Assembly: GCF_030253575.1 (NCBI RefSeq)
Contig: NC_080558.1
Coordinates: 5,404,001-5,468,000, forward strand
DNA from: Rhododendron vialii
Lineage: Eukaryota; Streptophyta; Magnoliopsida; Ericales; Ericaceae
Reading direction: 5' to 3'
DNA length: 64,000 nt
Of the stretch, positions 11,546 through 21,017 are shown in pieces (the first letter of the stretch is position 1; every line of letters begins with the position of its first letter). A model generated the notes under the pieces. It searched no databases. It was given only the letters and a program-made list of their open reading frames with translations, and was not told the origin of the DNA. The translations under genes and the position numbers were made by a program.

Positions 11546-11985
11546 GGTCCGTCAAGAATAATGTAGATCGTGCGTGGAAGAAGGATTTCGGAAAGGCGGT
11601 TTCGGTGCCATGATTCGAGATAGCAGGAGGAGCTTTGTTGGTGCTATTATGGGGAAGTTGTCGTCGCGTGCTAGCCCTGCAGTGGTAGAAGCCATGGCAA
11701 TCCAAAGAGGGATTTTGCTGGGGAGCTAGTTGGAGTTAGGGTCAATTGGAGTGGAGAGTGATGCTCAAGCTGTGATTAATATGAGGGCAGATTGTGACTA
11801 GTCAGGAGTTGGGGGTTATTATTCATGATGTCCAGGCCTTGGGTAGAAGTTTTCAAGTTTGTTCTTTTTCCTTTACCCGTAGGTCTTGCAATATGGTTGC
11901 TCATCTGTTGGTGAGCAAAAGTATATTTGGAATGAGGTCTTGTCTTTGGATTGATTCCCCACCGTCTTGGTTACCTTGATGGAAA
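11546..11985 (+). mobile_element. LINE RNase H remnant
   Basis: With frameshifts and stops it reads GGFGAMIRDS, AVVEAMAIQRGILLG, VESDAQAVINM and further pieces. These are the catalytic-core and helix blocks of the RNase H domain that ends plant L1-like ORF2 proteins. It is closely related to the copy at 36750-37190. Broken, non-functional. Confidence 0.8.
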
Positions 11986-11989
11986 AATG

Positions 11990-12112
11990 ACGGCTAATGA
12001 CGTATTTTGATAATTAATATCTGCCAAGGACATTTTCAGTATTAACAAATATTCTTAGTATTCCTTGGTGGATATTAAATTATCAAAACACGTTCTGGAC
12101 ATTTTTAGCATT
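11990..12112. repeat. Small foldback element
   Basis: The left arm (GTATTTTGATAATTAATAT, then CCAAGGA) and right arm (TCCTTGG, then ATATTAAATTATCAAAACAC) are near complements around 12050. Likely a MITE of about 120 bp. No target duplication was identified. Confidence 0.5.
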
Positions 12113-12445
12113 AGCAGCTATGGCAGCTTTCGGGAAGAACTCCTCTGCTCCAGCTGCTTCTCTCATCTTCTCTGATGTAGAACAAGTAACGACCGAATTC
12201 ATGGATCAGTTGGAGGACCGGTCGATGCGTCGGAAACCCAAACAAGCGTTAATTGCGGATTACCACCTAAGGTGTGACTGATGGTAGATTTCGGCGTAAT
12301 TCTTTCGTTTAAGCTTTCAATTTGATGTATTTGACGTTTTAGGAAAGTTTTATTACATTAATTACTCTTAGCGTATAATTCCTTTTCAGTTAGTTTTTTT
12401 TTTTGGAAAGTCATGTTTTTCTTTCTCGCTTTCAATATGAGGAAA

Positions 12446-12620
12446 TTTTGTTTATAGAGCACCGGTAAACAAATGTTTACGGAGCTCAATCTCGGCTATC
12501 CAAAAGTATTTTGGACGGTCTGAATTTTAAAAAAACTATTCGCGCAAATAATTTTAAAATCCGGACTATTGATTGCCGAAACAAACGTCTAAGATTGCAC
12601 AGCTCCGTAAATAGGGGCTG
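12446..12620. mobile_element. MITE nested in the LTR-like repeat
   Basis: The ends GTTTACGGAGCT (left) and AGCTCCGTAAAT (right) are complementary. The interior contains TTTTGGACGGT. The flanking LTR sequence is continuous in copy 2, so this is an insertion. Related GGACGG-containing pieces occur near 4135 and 29690. Confidence 0.55.
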
Positions 12621-12780
12621 TTTGCAGCTGCTTCGAAAATAAGTTTCTCTCTTTCAATTTTGGTAGTTTCTCCAAATTGTGAGTCTTTATTTTTCAGCAT
12701 TATTTCTAGGATTTAGGGTTAGGCCTTGTAAAAGGGGTTGTAACCTAATTTCGTATTTTACTTTTACATCAAAATATTCA

Positions 12781-13204
12781 GGCTCAGTTTGGATGACCGA
12801 AATCTTCAGTAGGAATAAGAATATGATTACTAGGAATGAATACAATACCTAAAGTAATTTCATTACAGTGTTTAATTTGGATTGAGTCAGTATTCTTATG
12901 CATGAATTAATTTTTTTGAAAATTTATCAAAGTCAATATTTTCTATTTTTATTGATTGAGCTAAGAATCTAAGATTCCCATGGGGGTAAGAAAGGGATCA
13001 GATTCCTACTCAATCTGATAATGTGATTTCTGGCCAGATATGTCGTTAGAAATCACAATCCTATTTCTGTCTCTCCGAAATATGAGAATTCTGAGAGTAT
13101 GACATCACATTTCTATTCTTGTTCCTTCTAAACGTCGGAATCATAGAAGTATGGCATTACATTCACATTCCTCCTCAAGATTTCCTGCCATCCAAATTGA
13201 GCTT
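12781..13204. mobile_element. MITE nested in the LTR-like repeat, TTCA flanks
   Basis: The left end GGCTCAGTTTGGATG and right end CATCCAAATTGAGC are inverted repeats extending inward for about 45 bp with mismatches. TTCA lies immediately outside both ends. Copy 2 of the LTR family lacks this block, which supports an insertion. Confidence 0.7.
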
Positions 13205-13289
13205 CAAAGTTTTCTCTTTTCTTATGGATTCAAGAACTACTCATGGATTCGAGTGCTTTATCTCTTTTGGAATAGTATGCTAACTATTC

Positions 13290-13822
13290 TTTTGTAAATT
13301 CCGTTGCGTCATTCTCAATCATTCTTGATTCCTCTAGCTTGAAACTGGCCTGGTGATTCAAGGTTGGGATTTCAACACGCTTATGTACGCGGGAGACCAT
13401 GTCAAATAATTAATTCTGTTGTCATTCTCAATCAATATTGTTGATTCCTCTTGATACCTCTGGGTGATTTGAGGTTAGGATTTCAACACACTTACGTATG
13501 CGGGAGACCATGTCAAAGACTAATTCCGTTGCGTCATTCTCAATCATTCTTGATTCCTCTTGATTCAAGGTTGAGATTTCAACACACTTACGTACACAGG
13601 AGACCATGTCAAATACTAATTTCGTTGCGTCATTCTCAATCATTATTGATTCATCTTGATTCAAGGTTGGGATTTTAACACACTTATGTACGTGGGAGAC
13701 TATGTCAAATAATTCCGTTGCCTCATTCTCAATCATTATTCTTGATTCCTCTTGAAACCTCTGGGTGATACTTATTCGAGGTTGGGATTTCCAACACACG
13801 TACGCGGGAGACCATGTCAAAA
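13290..13822. repeat. Tandem repeat, about five units of 85-120 bp
   Basis: Each unit carries TTCCGTTGCGTCATTCTC-like, TCATT(A/C)TTGATTC, GGTTGGGATTTCAACAC-like and GGGAGACCATGTCAAA-like blocks. The first unit merges with the 3' end of the LTR-like copy 1. The array ends about 40 bp before the TATA-like box of gene A. Confidence 0.85.
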
Positions 13823-13860
13823 AAAGACAAGTCTAAACCTTGCCTTGTCAAACTGCTTTA

Positions 13861-13870
13861 TTATAAAAAT
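13861..13870 (+). promoter_or_regulatory. TATA-like box of EF-hand/ZZ gene A
   Basis: TTATAAAAAT lies about 95 bp before the ATG and just after the tandem array. A conserved GAGGTAGGT follows at 13891, also present before genes B and D. Confidence 0.5.
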
Positions 13871-13962
13871 CCCTATTGCACAGTTATACCGAGGTAGGTG
13901 ACAGTAGAGCTTCACTTTCTATCGTACAAATATACTTTAGAGAGAGGGAAAGAGATCGAGAG

Positions 13963-14934
13963 ATGGAGGAGATGCGTGAGGCAGCAATGGCATGTTACGC
14001 GAACATGTCCAACGAGCAACAACAACTGGTTGTGAGTTTCTTCAATTCAATAGACGCGGAAGGAGACGGGAAAGTGAGCACCGCCGAGTACTTGGATTTC
14101 CTGAAGACGAAAGGCTGGTGCCAGAAGGAGGTGCCGCAAAACCTGTTTGAACATGTGGACGCGGACAACGACGGCACTCTGGATTTCGAAGAATGTGTTA
14201 CTTTTTACTACTTGATTACATTCAAGAGGTTTTTGTTCTGCAAAGGGTGCGGCCTCCATTTCGTATGTGTCGAATGTCACAAAAAGGAAAAGTCGTACGA
14301 TCTCTGCAGTTCGTGTTATCATAATAAGAACTTCAGCCATGCACACTCCTCCTTCTTGGATAACAATACTCCCCTCCAGCCCAACCAGCCCAGCAAAAGG
14401 GTAACATTCTACTATCTCCTAAGGGATCCCGCATGGCCTTACCGAGCGGGACTCCCTTTTCCCGATCTAATTGCAACGATTCGAGCCGCTCAAAGTGATC
14501 AGAACGTGATTTTATAGGTACCCTCCAGAAATCAGCAAAAAAAATGATCGGGAAGGGCGTCATCCGAACAGTTTTTTATTGAACGTTCAGTAAAAAACTG
14601 CTCGGATCAAGCCCTTCCCGATCATTTTTTTTGCTGATTTCTCGCGAGTACCCTTAAAATCACGTTCTGCACACTTTGAGCAGCTCAGATCGTCACAATT
14701 CGATCGGGAAAGGGGAGTCCTGCACGGTAAGACCGTGCGGGATCCCTCATTGGATCCCGAGTGTGTGTATATATGTATATATTAACTTTCACAATTAGTT
14801 GTGAACTAAATGTGGTATTTTTTTTATGCTTTTAGGAAAAATGGAAGCGGCGCACAAAGAAGGTGGTAAAGTTCGGTGGTCTATTAACTTTGCAATTAGC
14901 TGGGGCAGGTTTTTTTGGTTCCATGGGAAATTAA
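13963..14934 (+). CDS. EF-hand/ZZ-like zinc-finger protein, gene A, 178 aa
   Basis: Exon 1 is 13963-14400 and exon 2 is 14836-14934 (GTAACA donor, TTTTAG acceptor, phase 0). The ATG is the MEEMREAAMA start shared with D and B. Residues ~25-60 hold EF hand 1 (loop DAEGDGKVSTAE), ~60-85 EF hand 2 (DADNDGTLDFEE), both with the canonical acidic positions. A Cys/His module follows: CKGC, CVEC, LCSSC and HAH, the pattern of a ZZ-type zinc finger but a few residues shorter between the first two pairs than in B and D. Exon 2 adds a basic tail, KWKRRTKK, then a Gly-rich end. It is expected to sense Ca2+ and bind zinc; target unknown. The 435-bp intron is mostly a 324-bp foldback element. I know this domain order only from uncharacterised plant proteins. 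Confidence 0.82.
14423..14746. mobile_element. Foldback element, family F copy 2, in the gene A intron
   Basis: The inverted ends are ~45 bp, GGGATCCCGCA...CCCGATC on the left and the complement on the right, followed inward by the same CAGAACGTGATTTTA core as copy 1. The whole 324 bp can fold back. No identical target duplication was found at the borders. Confidence 0.8.
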
Positions 14935-14975
14935 AGCACTAGTATCGTTAGTAATTCTGCATTTTACAGCATAAC

Positions 14976-15022
14976 AAGGCTTGGATCGAGCCAAAAAAAA
15001 AAAAAAAAGGCTTGGATCGAGC
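14976..15022 (+). repeat. 15-bp poly(A) insertion flanked by a 16-bp duplication
   Basis: AAGGCTTGGATCGAGC occurs at 14976-14991 and again at 15007-15022, separated only by C plus 14 A. This is the signature of target-primed reverse transcription aborted within the poly(A) tail, in the 3' UTR of gene A. Confidence 0.8.
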
Positions 15023-15474
15023 AACAATACACAACTGTGAATTTTTATATGTTGGTTTTAGGCAGAATGAAGCGCTATTCGTTAATTTGTGGTTTGACTA
15101 TTCTAAGCCGAAATATCAATTAATTTCGACCATGAATTTAAAAAAAGCTGCATGCGTGCTGTTGGGTGAGTCGTGGACCTTTCTCATGCTTACTTTTGAT
15201 GATAAAAGTCTTCATTTGTTGAAACTCATTGATGAATTCTAACAGTGCCAAAAATCTAAACTATCGATTTGGATTAATATTATTGCAAAACAAATTGGCC
15301 TAAAAAAAAAAAAAAATTACTGGCTCATCGAATTGGAACACACCTACCCTCCCTCAAGATATATAAGCAGTCAGCCTCCTACGAGGGATTCCTCATTTTG
15401 CTTATACGTGGACCTCCCATTTTGGGGTCATTTTTTTATGATCCCAATCATTCAACTTATTTAAAATATGTTCT

Positions 15475-15604
15475 TAAGTCCCATTATTTACGATAAACGT
15501 TAGAGAGAGGGAAAGAGATTGAGAGATGAAAACCTGGGATTCCAATCAACTGCTTGCCAGGGTCACCAGAGGCAAGTTTCAATAAGTCCCATAATTTACG
15601 ATAA
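15475..15604. repeat. 22-bp direct repeat enclosing a fragment like the gene A leader
   Basis: The repeats at 15475-15496 and 15583-15604 differ at one position. The 86 bp between them contain AGAGAGAGGGAAAGAGAT and GAGAGATG, nearly identical to the leader before the gene A ATG. It may be an insertion with a target duplication or a remnant of another copy. Confidence 0.55.
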
Positions 15605-15879
15605 TAATTACATGATTAACAATTCTTAATTATTGGGTGCATAAATGTGCAGCAAACTTGCTAACAACATGCAGCCCAATCTATTTCGACACATCAGTGC
15701 AAAATATCGCTTTTGCACCAAACTAACTCTTGACAATTGGTCTGCAATGGTATCCCTTCCTCATAATGCTTAACCATAGCGCAAATACTTGAACTGTTAT
15801 TTGCATCTCTACTTTGCAAATTTGATTCATCCACATAAATGAACTATTTAATTTGCACTTAGGAACTATGCCCACCGCT

Positions 15880-16022
15880 CCAAAAGCTAGCATACCTTGA
15901 AGGTCTCAATCAATTTAATATCAAAACCAAAGAATGGGCCTGGTATATTTGGTACACCGATGGCCGTCTACAAGGCCTAGGTTGGAAATCTTTTGTGGCT
16001 GCTCATAAGTTAAAAGCTTAAT
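15880..16022 (+). pseudogene. Possible B3-domain-like fragment
   Basis: A short open stretch reads FNIKTKEWAWYIWYTDG then GLGWKSFVAAHKLKA before a stop. The W-x-W-Y...GWKxFV...KLK pattern is reminiscent of the C-terminal half of a plant B3 DNA-binding domain. There is no start, no flanking exon and no other family block, so this is tentative. Confidence 0.25.
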
Positions 16023-16670
16023 TGCAAGAATACCCCTTAAACTATCATTTTTTAGCAACTTCACCTCCCTGACTACAAAATTCAAGCAACTTCACTCTCT
16101 CCCCCATTTTCTGTCCAATTCTGATAGAAATTTGGATGGAAAATTTCAAAATTGGATGAAAAAGTAAATCAATGTACAAAAATGCCCTTATACACCCTTT
16201 ATAAAAATCTATCTTCTCCACACCTCAATACCAGATAAAACTCTCTCTCTCTCTCTCTTCCCTACACAATCTCTCTCCTCTCCTCCACACCACTATAACA
16301 TCACCAGAAAAATCCTAAACCTAAAACCCATTTATACTCCTCCTCCTACCTCAAAATTACCCCCTCTCAACTCACCACCCCACACCAGTAAGTCTTAATT
16401 AAGGCAGAACATCAAAATAAGGTCTTTTCAAAAAACAAAAAGAAGAGAAGGTCTCCATTGGCAGCCATATGAAAGCATCTCCAACCCAAACTCTAGAAAT
16501 TAGTTTTTAATCAAGAAGTGATTATAGAGCATATGACTACTTATCTTATAGCCAATAACTAATTTCTACTTCTATCTCTATTTTCAAATCAATCTTCCCC
16601 TTCCTTCATTTTCCCTCATGATTTGAGTTTAGTTTTAATTTAAAATGTTATTTAATTTTTTTTTAATAGA
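16023..16670. other. Intergenic, CT-rich and AT-rich
   Basis: Contains CT-rich sequence (16240-16390) and a poly(T) run near 16660. AGCATCTCCAACCC at 16475 resembles a common plant MITE end. No gene is supported. Confidence 0.4.
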
Positions 16671-16671
16671 A

Positions 16672-17270
16672 AGACGATGATTGATGTAAAACACGTGAAG
16701 TCCCAATTCTATGATCAGCTGAACCAAACCAAGCCTCGAAAGCCCAAACAATGATTAATTTTAGATTACCCAATTTGGCAAAATTCGGACGAGCTCAGAA
16801 TAGGCCCAAACTTGGTGGGCTGACTTATTTTAGCACTCCAGTCAATACTCATAGCCCTAAGTTGAAGATTGATGGTGCTTTTTGGCTTAATTTCTTTGTT
16901 TAGGTCTTCAATTGCGTTATTTTACCGTTTTAGAAAAGATTTGTTTCGTTAATAACTCTTAGACTGTAATTCCTTTTAAGTTGATTCTTTTTGGGAAAGT
17001 CTTGTTTTTCTTTCCCGTTTTTAGTTTTAGGAAAAGCCTCAAATTCTGGGACTTTTTATTTTTCAAGTTTAGTTCTAGGGTTTCGGCCTATATAAGGGTT
17101 TGTAACCCAGAGTTTATGCAGCTTTTAATCAATAATATTGCAGAGATTTTCTTTTTCTTTCTTGTATGCAAGATTTGCTCGTTGCAACGAGTTGTTTATC
17201 TTGTTTGAACTAGTACGCTAACTAGTCTCTCATGAATTCTGCTGCATCAATGATCTTTATTTCGAAGAGG
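16672..17270 (+). mobile_element. Solo-LTR-like repeat, family L copy 2
   Basis: Homologous along its length to copy 1 (12175-13340, minus the nested MITEs) and to 60526-60778. TATATAAGGGTTTGTAACC near 17088-17106 looks like an LTR promoter. It abuts and truncates an older LINE remnant at its right end. Exact ends and target duplication were not resolved. Confidence 0.6.
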
Positions 17271-17504
17271 CAGGGTTCGAAGACCTAACATCCTGATGAG
17301 CAAGATTGGTGAGCCATTGAGGGACAAGACCCCCCAAAGTTCCAATCTGGCATCTAATAGGGATTGTTTAGCCAAAGAATGAGCTACCCTATTACAAATA
17401 CGTTTAACATAAGTAAAAATTTAACATAAAAAGGAATGAGCAAGCTGTAGACGATCCAAGGCAATTGAGCTGCGGTTAGAAAAAGATTTGCCCTCCTTGT
17501 TATT
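17265..17504 (-). pseudogene. LINE RNase H, C-terminal half (older host LINE)
   Basis: The minus strand reads NNKEGKSFSNRSSIALDRL and RICNRVAHSLAKQSLLDA, the C-terminal part of a LINE RNase H domain, with stops. It continues the N-terminal half found at 20734-21017; the two halves were split by the LINE inserted between them. Confidence 0.75.
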
Positions 17505-18019
17505 TTTTTTATCAGCAAAGAAGATTTTATTAATCAACGAACCGAGGTTACAAAGATTAAATGGAAACGGAGAAAGAGAGGCATCACAACCACCGACCTA
17601 CATCCCAACTATGTTGGCACCTTGTCTGAGGACATTCATCTGTCAACCGCCACCTGCCACCAAAAGAGGGGAAGGTTAGCAAGACCCCAACCCAATAAAA
17701 GAGATAAAAATCCTATAAACCAGTCACTTAAAACCCCTAGACATACTGGGGAAACTGGACAGACTAAAATCAAATCATGAAATGCCCGTATAAAAGAGAA
17801 CCAAACACCATAACTCTAATGCACTTTCCAGACTGCTCTATCTCCTGAACATGGACTTGAATCTGTGCTCCATAATCCTGCGACTGAGAGAACCAAACCA
17901 TTGCTGCTATACTTGGGATTGACCCAGGAACTTAAGACAAACAAGCCCCTGGAAAAACTTGTAGAACTTCTAATAACTCGTAGACGCCATTAAGATCCAC
18001 ATCAGCCGTGTTGTGCAAA

Positions 18020-18470
18020 GCAGATAGGGGATAGTATCAAAGAACATAAGTCCCAATCTTCTACTATCAACCTCAGGCTTGAGTTTCCGCATAGATACAA
18101 AAATAAAAACGCAGAACTTGTGCCAATTGGGGAGGGGATAACATTAAAGAACATAAGTCCCAATCTTCTACTATCAAGCCACCAACATGATTTTCCTTCT
18201 TGATAGCTTTGTACGCGTTACTCAGAACCAGACTTGGTAAAATACTGAGGGGAGGGGATCGTATCATAGAGTAATGTGCCCCAAGCATCTACAATCCACG
18301 CAGTCTAGAGATCCCAAACATTCTGAAATTTGGGAGGTATAAGAGGGGAATAGTATCATAGAACAAAAGTCCCAATCATCTACTATCACCCGCGGATAAG
18401 AGCAAGTGCAGAAACAAACTTTACTTAGTATCACAGGACAAAAGCCCCATCATCTATCTATTGAGAAAAG
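18020..18470. repeat. Irregular tandem repeat inside the LINE
   Basis: A block like GGATAGTATCAAAGAACA, then GTCCCAATCTTCTACTATCA, recurs about every 90-115 bp at ~18028, 18135, 18248, 18348 and (partial) 18428. It probably belongs to the LINE 3' region. Confidence 0.75.
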
Positions 18471-18723
18471 GCCATTGAAATGCCAAGAAAACTGAAAACA
18501 AATTTAATATTAGCTGCAGGTCTGACTCAACCAACACCCCAATATCAGGTCCAGGTGCTTTAAAAGGGTTGCTTTCTTTGACAACAGCCTGAATTTCCAG
18601 CATAGCGAAAGGAATTTCCAGCTCTTGAGCACTATTCTCATCCAATCTCCTTGGCAAATCTCCCCCAATTTCAGAACGAGACAATGACCGTTCTTTGAAA
18701 ATGCCTTGGAAGTAACACTGCAA
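18454..18723 (-). pseudogene. LINE fragment just before the reverse transcriptase core
   Basis: The minus-strand frame contains EIPFAMLEIQAVVKES followed by FKAPGPD, the conserved lead-in to the LINE reverse transcriptase domain. The catalytic blocks that should follow are absent; the frame runs into the periodic repeat. Confidence 0.7.
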
Positions 18724-19099
18724 CCGGTTTTATCACTTCTGGTTCTTCATATGTAATCCCCCTCATGTTCAATTGTTCCAATAAAATTCCTCCTATATCT
18801 CTTTTTTGCACAAATCTGGAAAAATCTGGAATTTCTATCCCCCAATTTTATCCATTTATTTCCAGACTTTTGTCTCCAAAAACTTTCGTTAGCTTCTCCA
18901 AAGACCAGACATCATGCGTGCATTTTTCTCTATTAGCGATTTCCTCCTAGTTCAGATTCCTTTCCTCCGCTAGCAAATCAAATTGATGCAGCTTTAACTT
19001 CAGTTCATTCATTCGAGGCACAATATTCCCAAATTCAGAAATATTCCAAATCTTAACTTTTCCTTTACAACCCTCAACTTCTGTGAAAATTCCTTTTTT

Positions 19100-19935
19100 G
19101 GTATTTAAATACTCAATCAAGCAAAATAAACGGAATCAAAAAATAATTAACGATGAATAAAAGGATATACGTGGAAAACCCCTTAAAAGGGTAAAAGCCA
19201 CGGGAAGGAAATCATGCACTATAACTCATTGTACAGTTACAAACAAACCCATACTTACAACCTAAAATTGTTCTCGGTTGACCAAGGTTGATTGCCGAAT
19301 CACTTGTTCACCGCACCCAGTGGTTGACCGCCGCTGCCTTGAATCGCTCAAGCCTTCCAATAACCTACGGAATCCATCAGAAAAACACGTCGATTAGTAA
19401 TCATAAAGTTTGGAGAAGGCTCTTGAAATTAATCCGGAAGTTTGATGATCAAACGATCATATCTTTTTCCAAGAGACAAACTAAAAATCTCCTTTAGATA
19501 TTTCCCTATTTTGGAGCAAGAGAGGGGCTGCACTCATATATTTGGTAGCCTCGAAATTCCAAAAAATGCGCATATAAATAGATGCTGGAAAACAGGAAGG
19601 TTACTCGAGCACTGTATATAACCTGTCTTTGAGTTGCTCAAGCACTGTGACAGAAAAACACTTCCATGTTGCCACACACGTAATTTCTTCATTTCCTTTT
19701 CCTATTAAGCACATGCACGAAATCCTCTTGAAAGTTGATTTCCTTCCATGCAAATTACCTTAATAATCTCACCCTTGAATCTTTAATTCCCTTTCCTTAT
19801 TCAGCTGCCATGTGCACAAAATCTTTCTTTCACTCCAATTTCCTTAACAATCTCTACCTCTCAATTACACAATAATTGATTTCCTCCACCTCCTAAACAG
19901 ACACTCCACAAATAAATAAATAAATTACAACTCGA
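19100..19935. mobile_element. LTR-like insertion inside the LINE
   Basis: It breaks the LINE coding sequence between 19935 and the linker near 19090. It shares blocks such as TTGTTCACC, CCTTGAA, CTCAAGCCTT and CCTAAACAGA(C/T)ACTC with 31840-32345 in the gene C intron, so both belong to one repeat family. No gene is seen. Ends are approximate. Confidence 0.5.
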
Positions 19936-20697
19936 TAAATGAGAATACAGTTAAATGTTTGTTTTGTTGTGGAATTTCCCAACACAAAAAGACCGACGTG
20001 GCCTGTGGTCCTAACATTCTGCATGATCTTAATACCAGCCCATCCATTGAACCCATCAGATTCCCACACATTCTTAATAATCTGTTCACATTTTGGATTG
20101 GAGAACCAAGCATTTATGAATCTGAAAGGTTTTGGACCCCAATCTTTGGTTTCATCAGACAACATGATAGGACAATGGTCTGAGGTTCGTCTTGGTAATC
20201 CCCACTGGAATCCAGAAAATTTATCCAACCACTCCTGAGATACTAGGAATCGATCAATTCTGGATTGTATATTAACTTCTTAATTGGAAATTAGACCATG
20301 TAAATTTTCTCCCCAACATAGGCAAATCATTGACCTCCATATGTCATTAATAAACTCCTGAAAATCTCTCATACCCCTATCCCCTCTTGTACAACCAGTT
20401 CTCTCCCCAGTGATTTTAATTTCGTTAAAATCCCCAACCATTACCCACGGCATGATAAACCTGATCTTGAGTTCTTTAATATCATTCCAAACAACTCTTC
20501 TTCCAGCATAATTATTAGGCGTATAAACATTTAAAATGACACAAGGGAAGTTTCCAGAAATGTTACCTCTGATAAGAATGGAATTCCTCTTCGAAATGAT
20601 TTCATCAGCTTTGAAAACATTCTTGTTCCAGATGATTATCGCTCCACCTGATGCTCCTTCAGCATTCGCCTCTGAGAAAGTCAAAGTCCGCATTGAA
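19936..20697 (-). pseudogene. LINE AP-endonuclease domain, partial
   Basis: The minus-strand frame shows the APE-type endonuclease motifs in order: GGAIIIWNK, NVYTPNN, MVGDFNEI, RIDRFLVS and SDHCPIML. This nuclease nicks target DNA to prime reverse transcription. One in-frame stop lies at 20280-20282, the N-terminus is missing (5' truncation) and the C-terminal end is cut by the LTR-like insertion. Confidence 0.9.
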
Positions 20698-20733
20698 CCA
20701 TAGTCTCTGAATTAGGAATCTATCAACAGCAGC

Positions 20734-21017
20734 TGCCCTCCTTGTTATTAAGCGCCCAAATAACTTGGGCGGAATCGCTCTCCACAATAATCTTCGGGAT
20801 CTTTTTACTAGCAGCCAACACCAGAGCTTCGCGAACACCCAAGGCCTCGGTAGTGATCTTGGTGAGAGGAAACCTGTAAACGGCTTAGAAAACAAGGCCC
20901 GACATACCACTGATCTGATCTCGGGCCACAATATATACCAACACCGATGATTCCATCCTTCTCATTGACAGCACCATCAACATTAGGCTTGACAACGCAA
21001 ACGGGGGAGGTATCCAC
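20734..21017 (-). pseudogene. LINE RNase H, N-terminal half (older host LINE)
   Basis: The minus strand reads KPNVDGAVNEKDGIIGVG, TEALGVREALVLAASKKIP and IIVESDSAQVIWALNNKEG in shifted frames: the D-G, E-A and S-D blocks of RNase H. It ends exactly at the duplicated 16 bp and resumes at 17504. Confidence 0.85.

Larger units (their letters stand above)
12175..13340 (+). mobile_element. Solo-LTR-like repeat, family L copy 1, interrupted by two MITEs
   Basis: It shares with 16672-17270 and 60526-60778 the order GATGTAGAAC / CCCAAACAA / GATTACC / TTTAGG / AACTCTTAG-like / TTCCTTTTCAGTTA-like / GGAAAGTC / AGGGTT then GTTGTAACC. Copy 2 has a TATATAAGG promoter-like box at the equivalent place. No coding region is seen beside any copy, so these look like solo LTRs or fragments. 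Boundaries are approximate. Confidence 0.6.
17505..20733 (-). mobile_element. LINE inserted into an older LINE, 16-bp target duplication
   Basis: TGCCCTCCTTGTTATT flanks it at 17489-17504 and 20734-20749. Its 3' end (minus strand) is at 17505, a short poly(A) preceded by the tail motif TTAATAAAATC. Endonuclease coding sequence lies near the 5' end (19936-20697), a scrap of reverse transcriptase N-terminal region at 18454-18723, and a periodic repeat at 18020-18470. The polymerase core is missing, and the element is interrupted by an LTR-like insert at about 19100-19935. It is dead and internally deleted. Confidence 0.85.
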
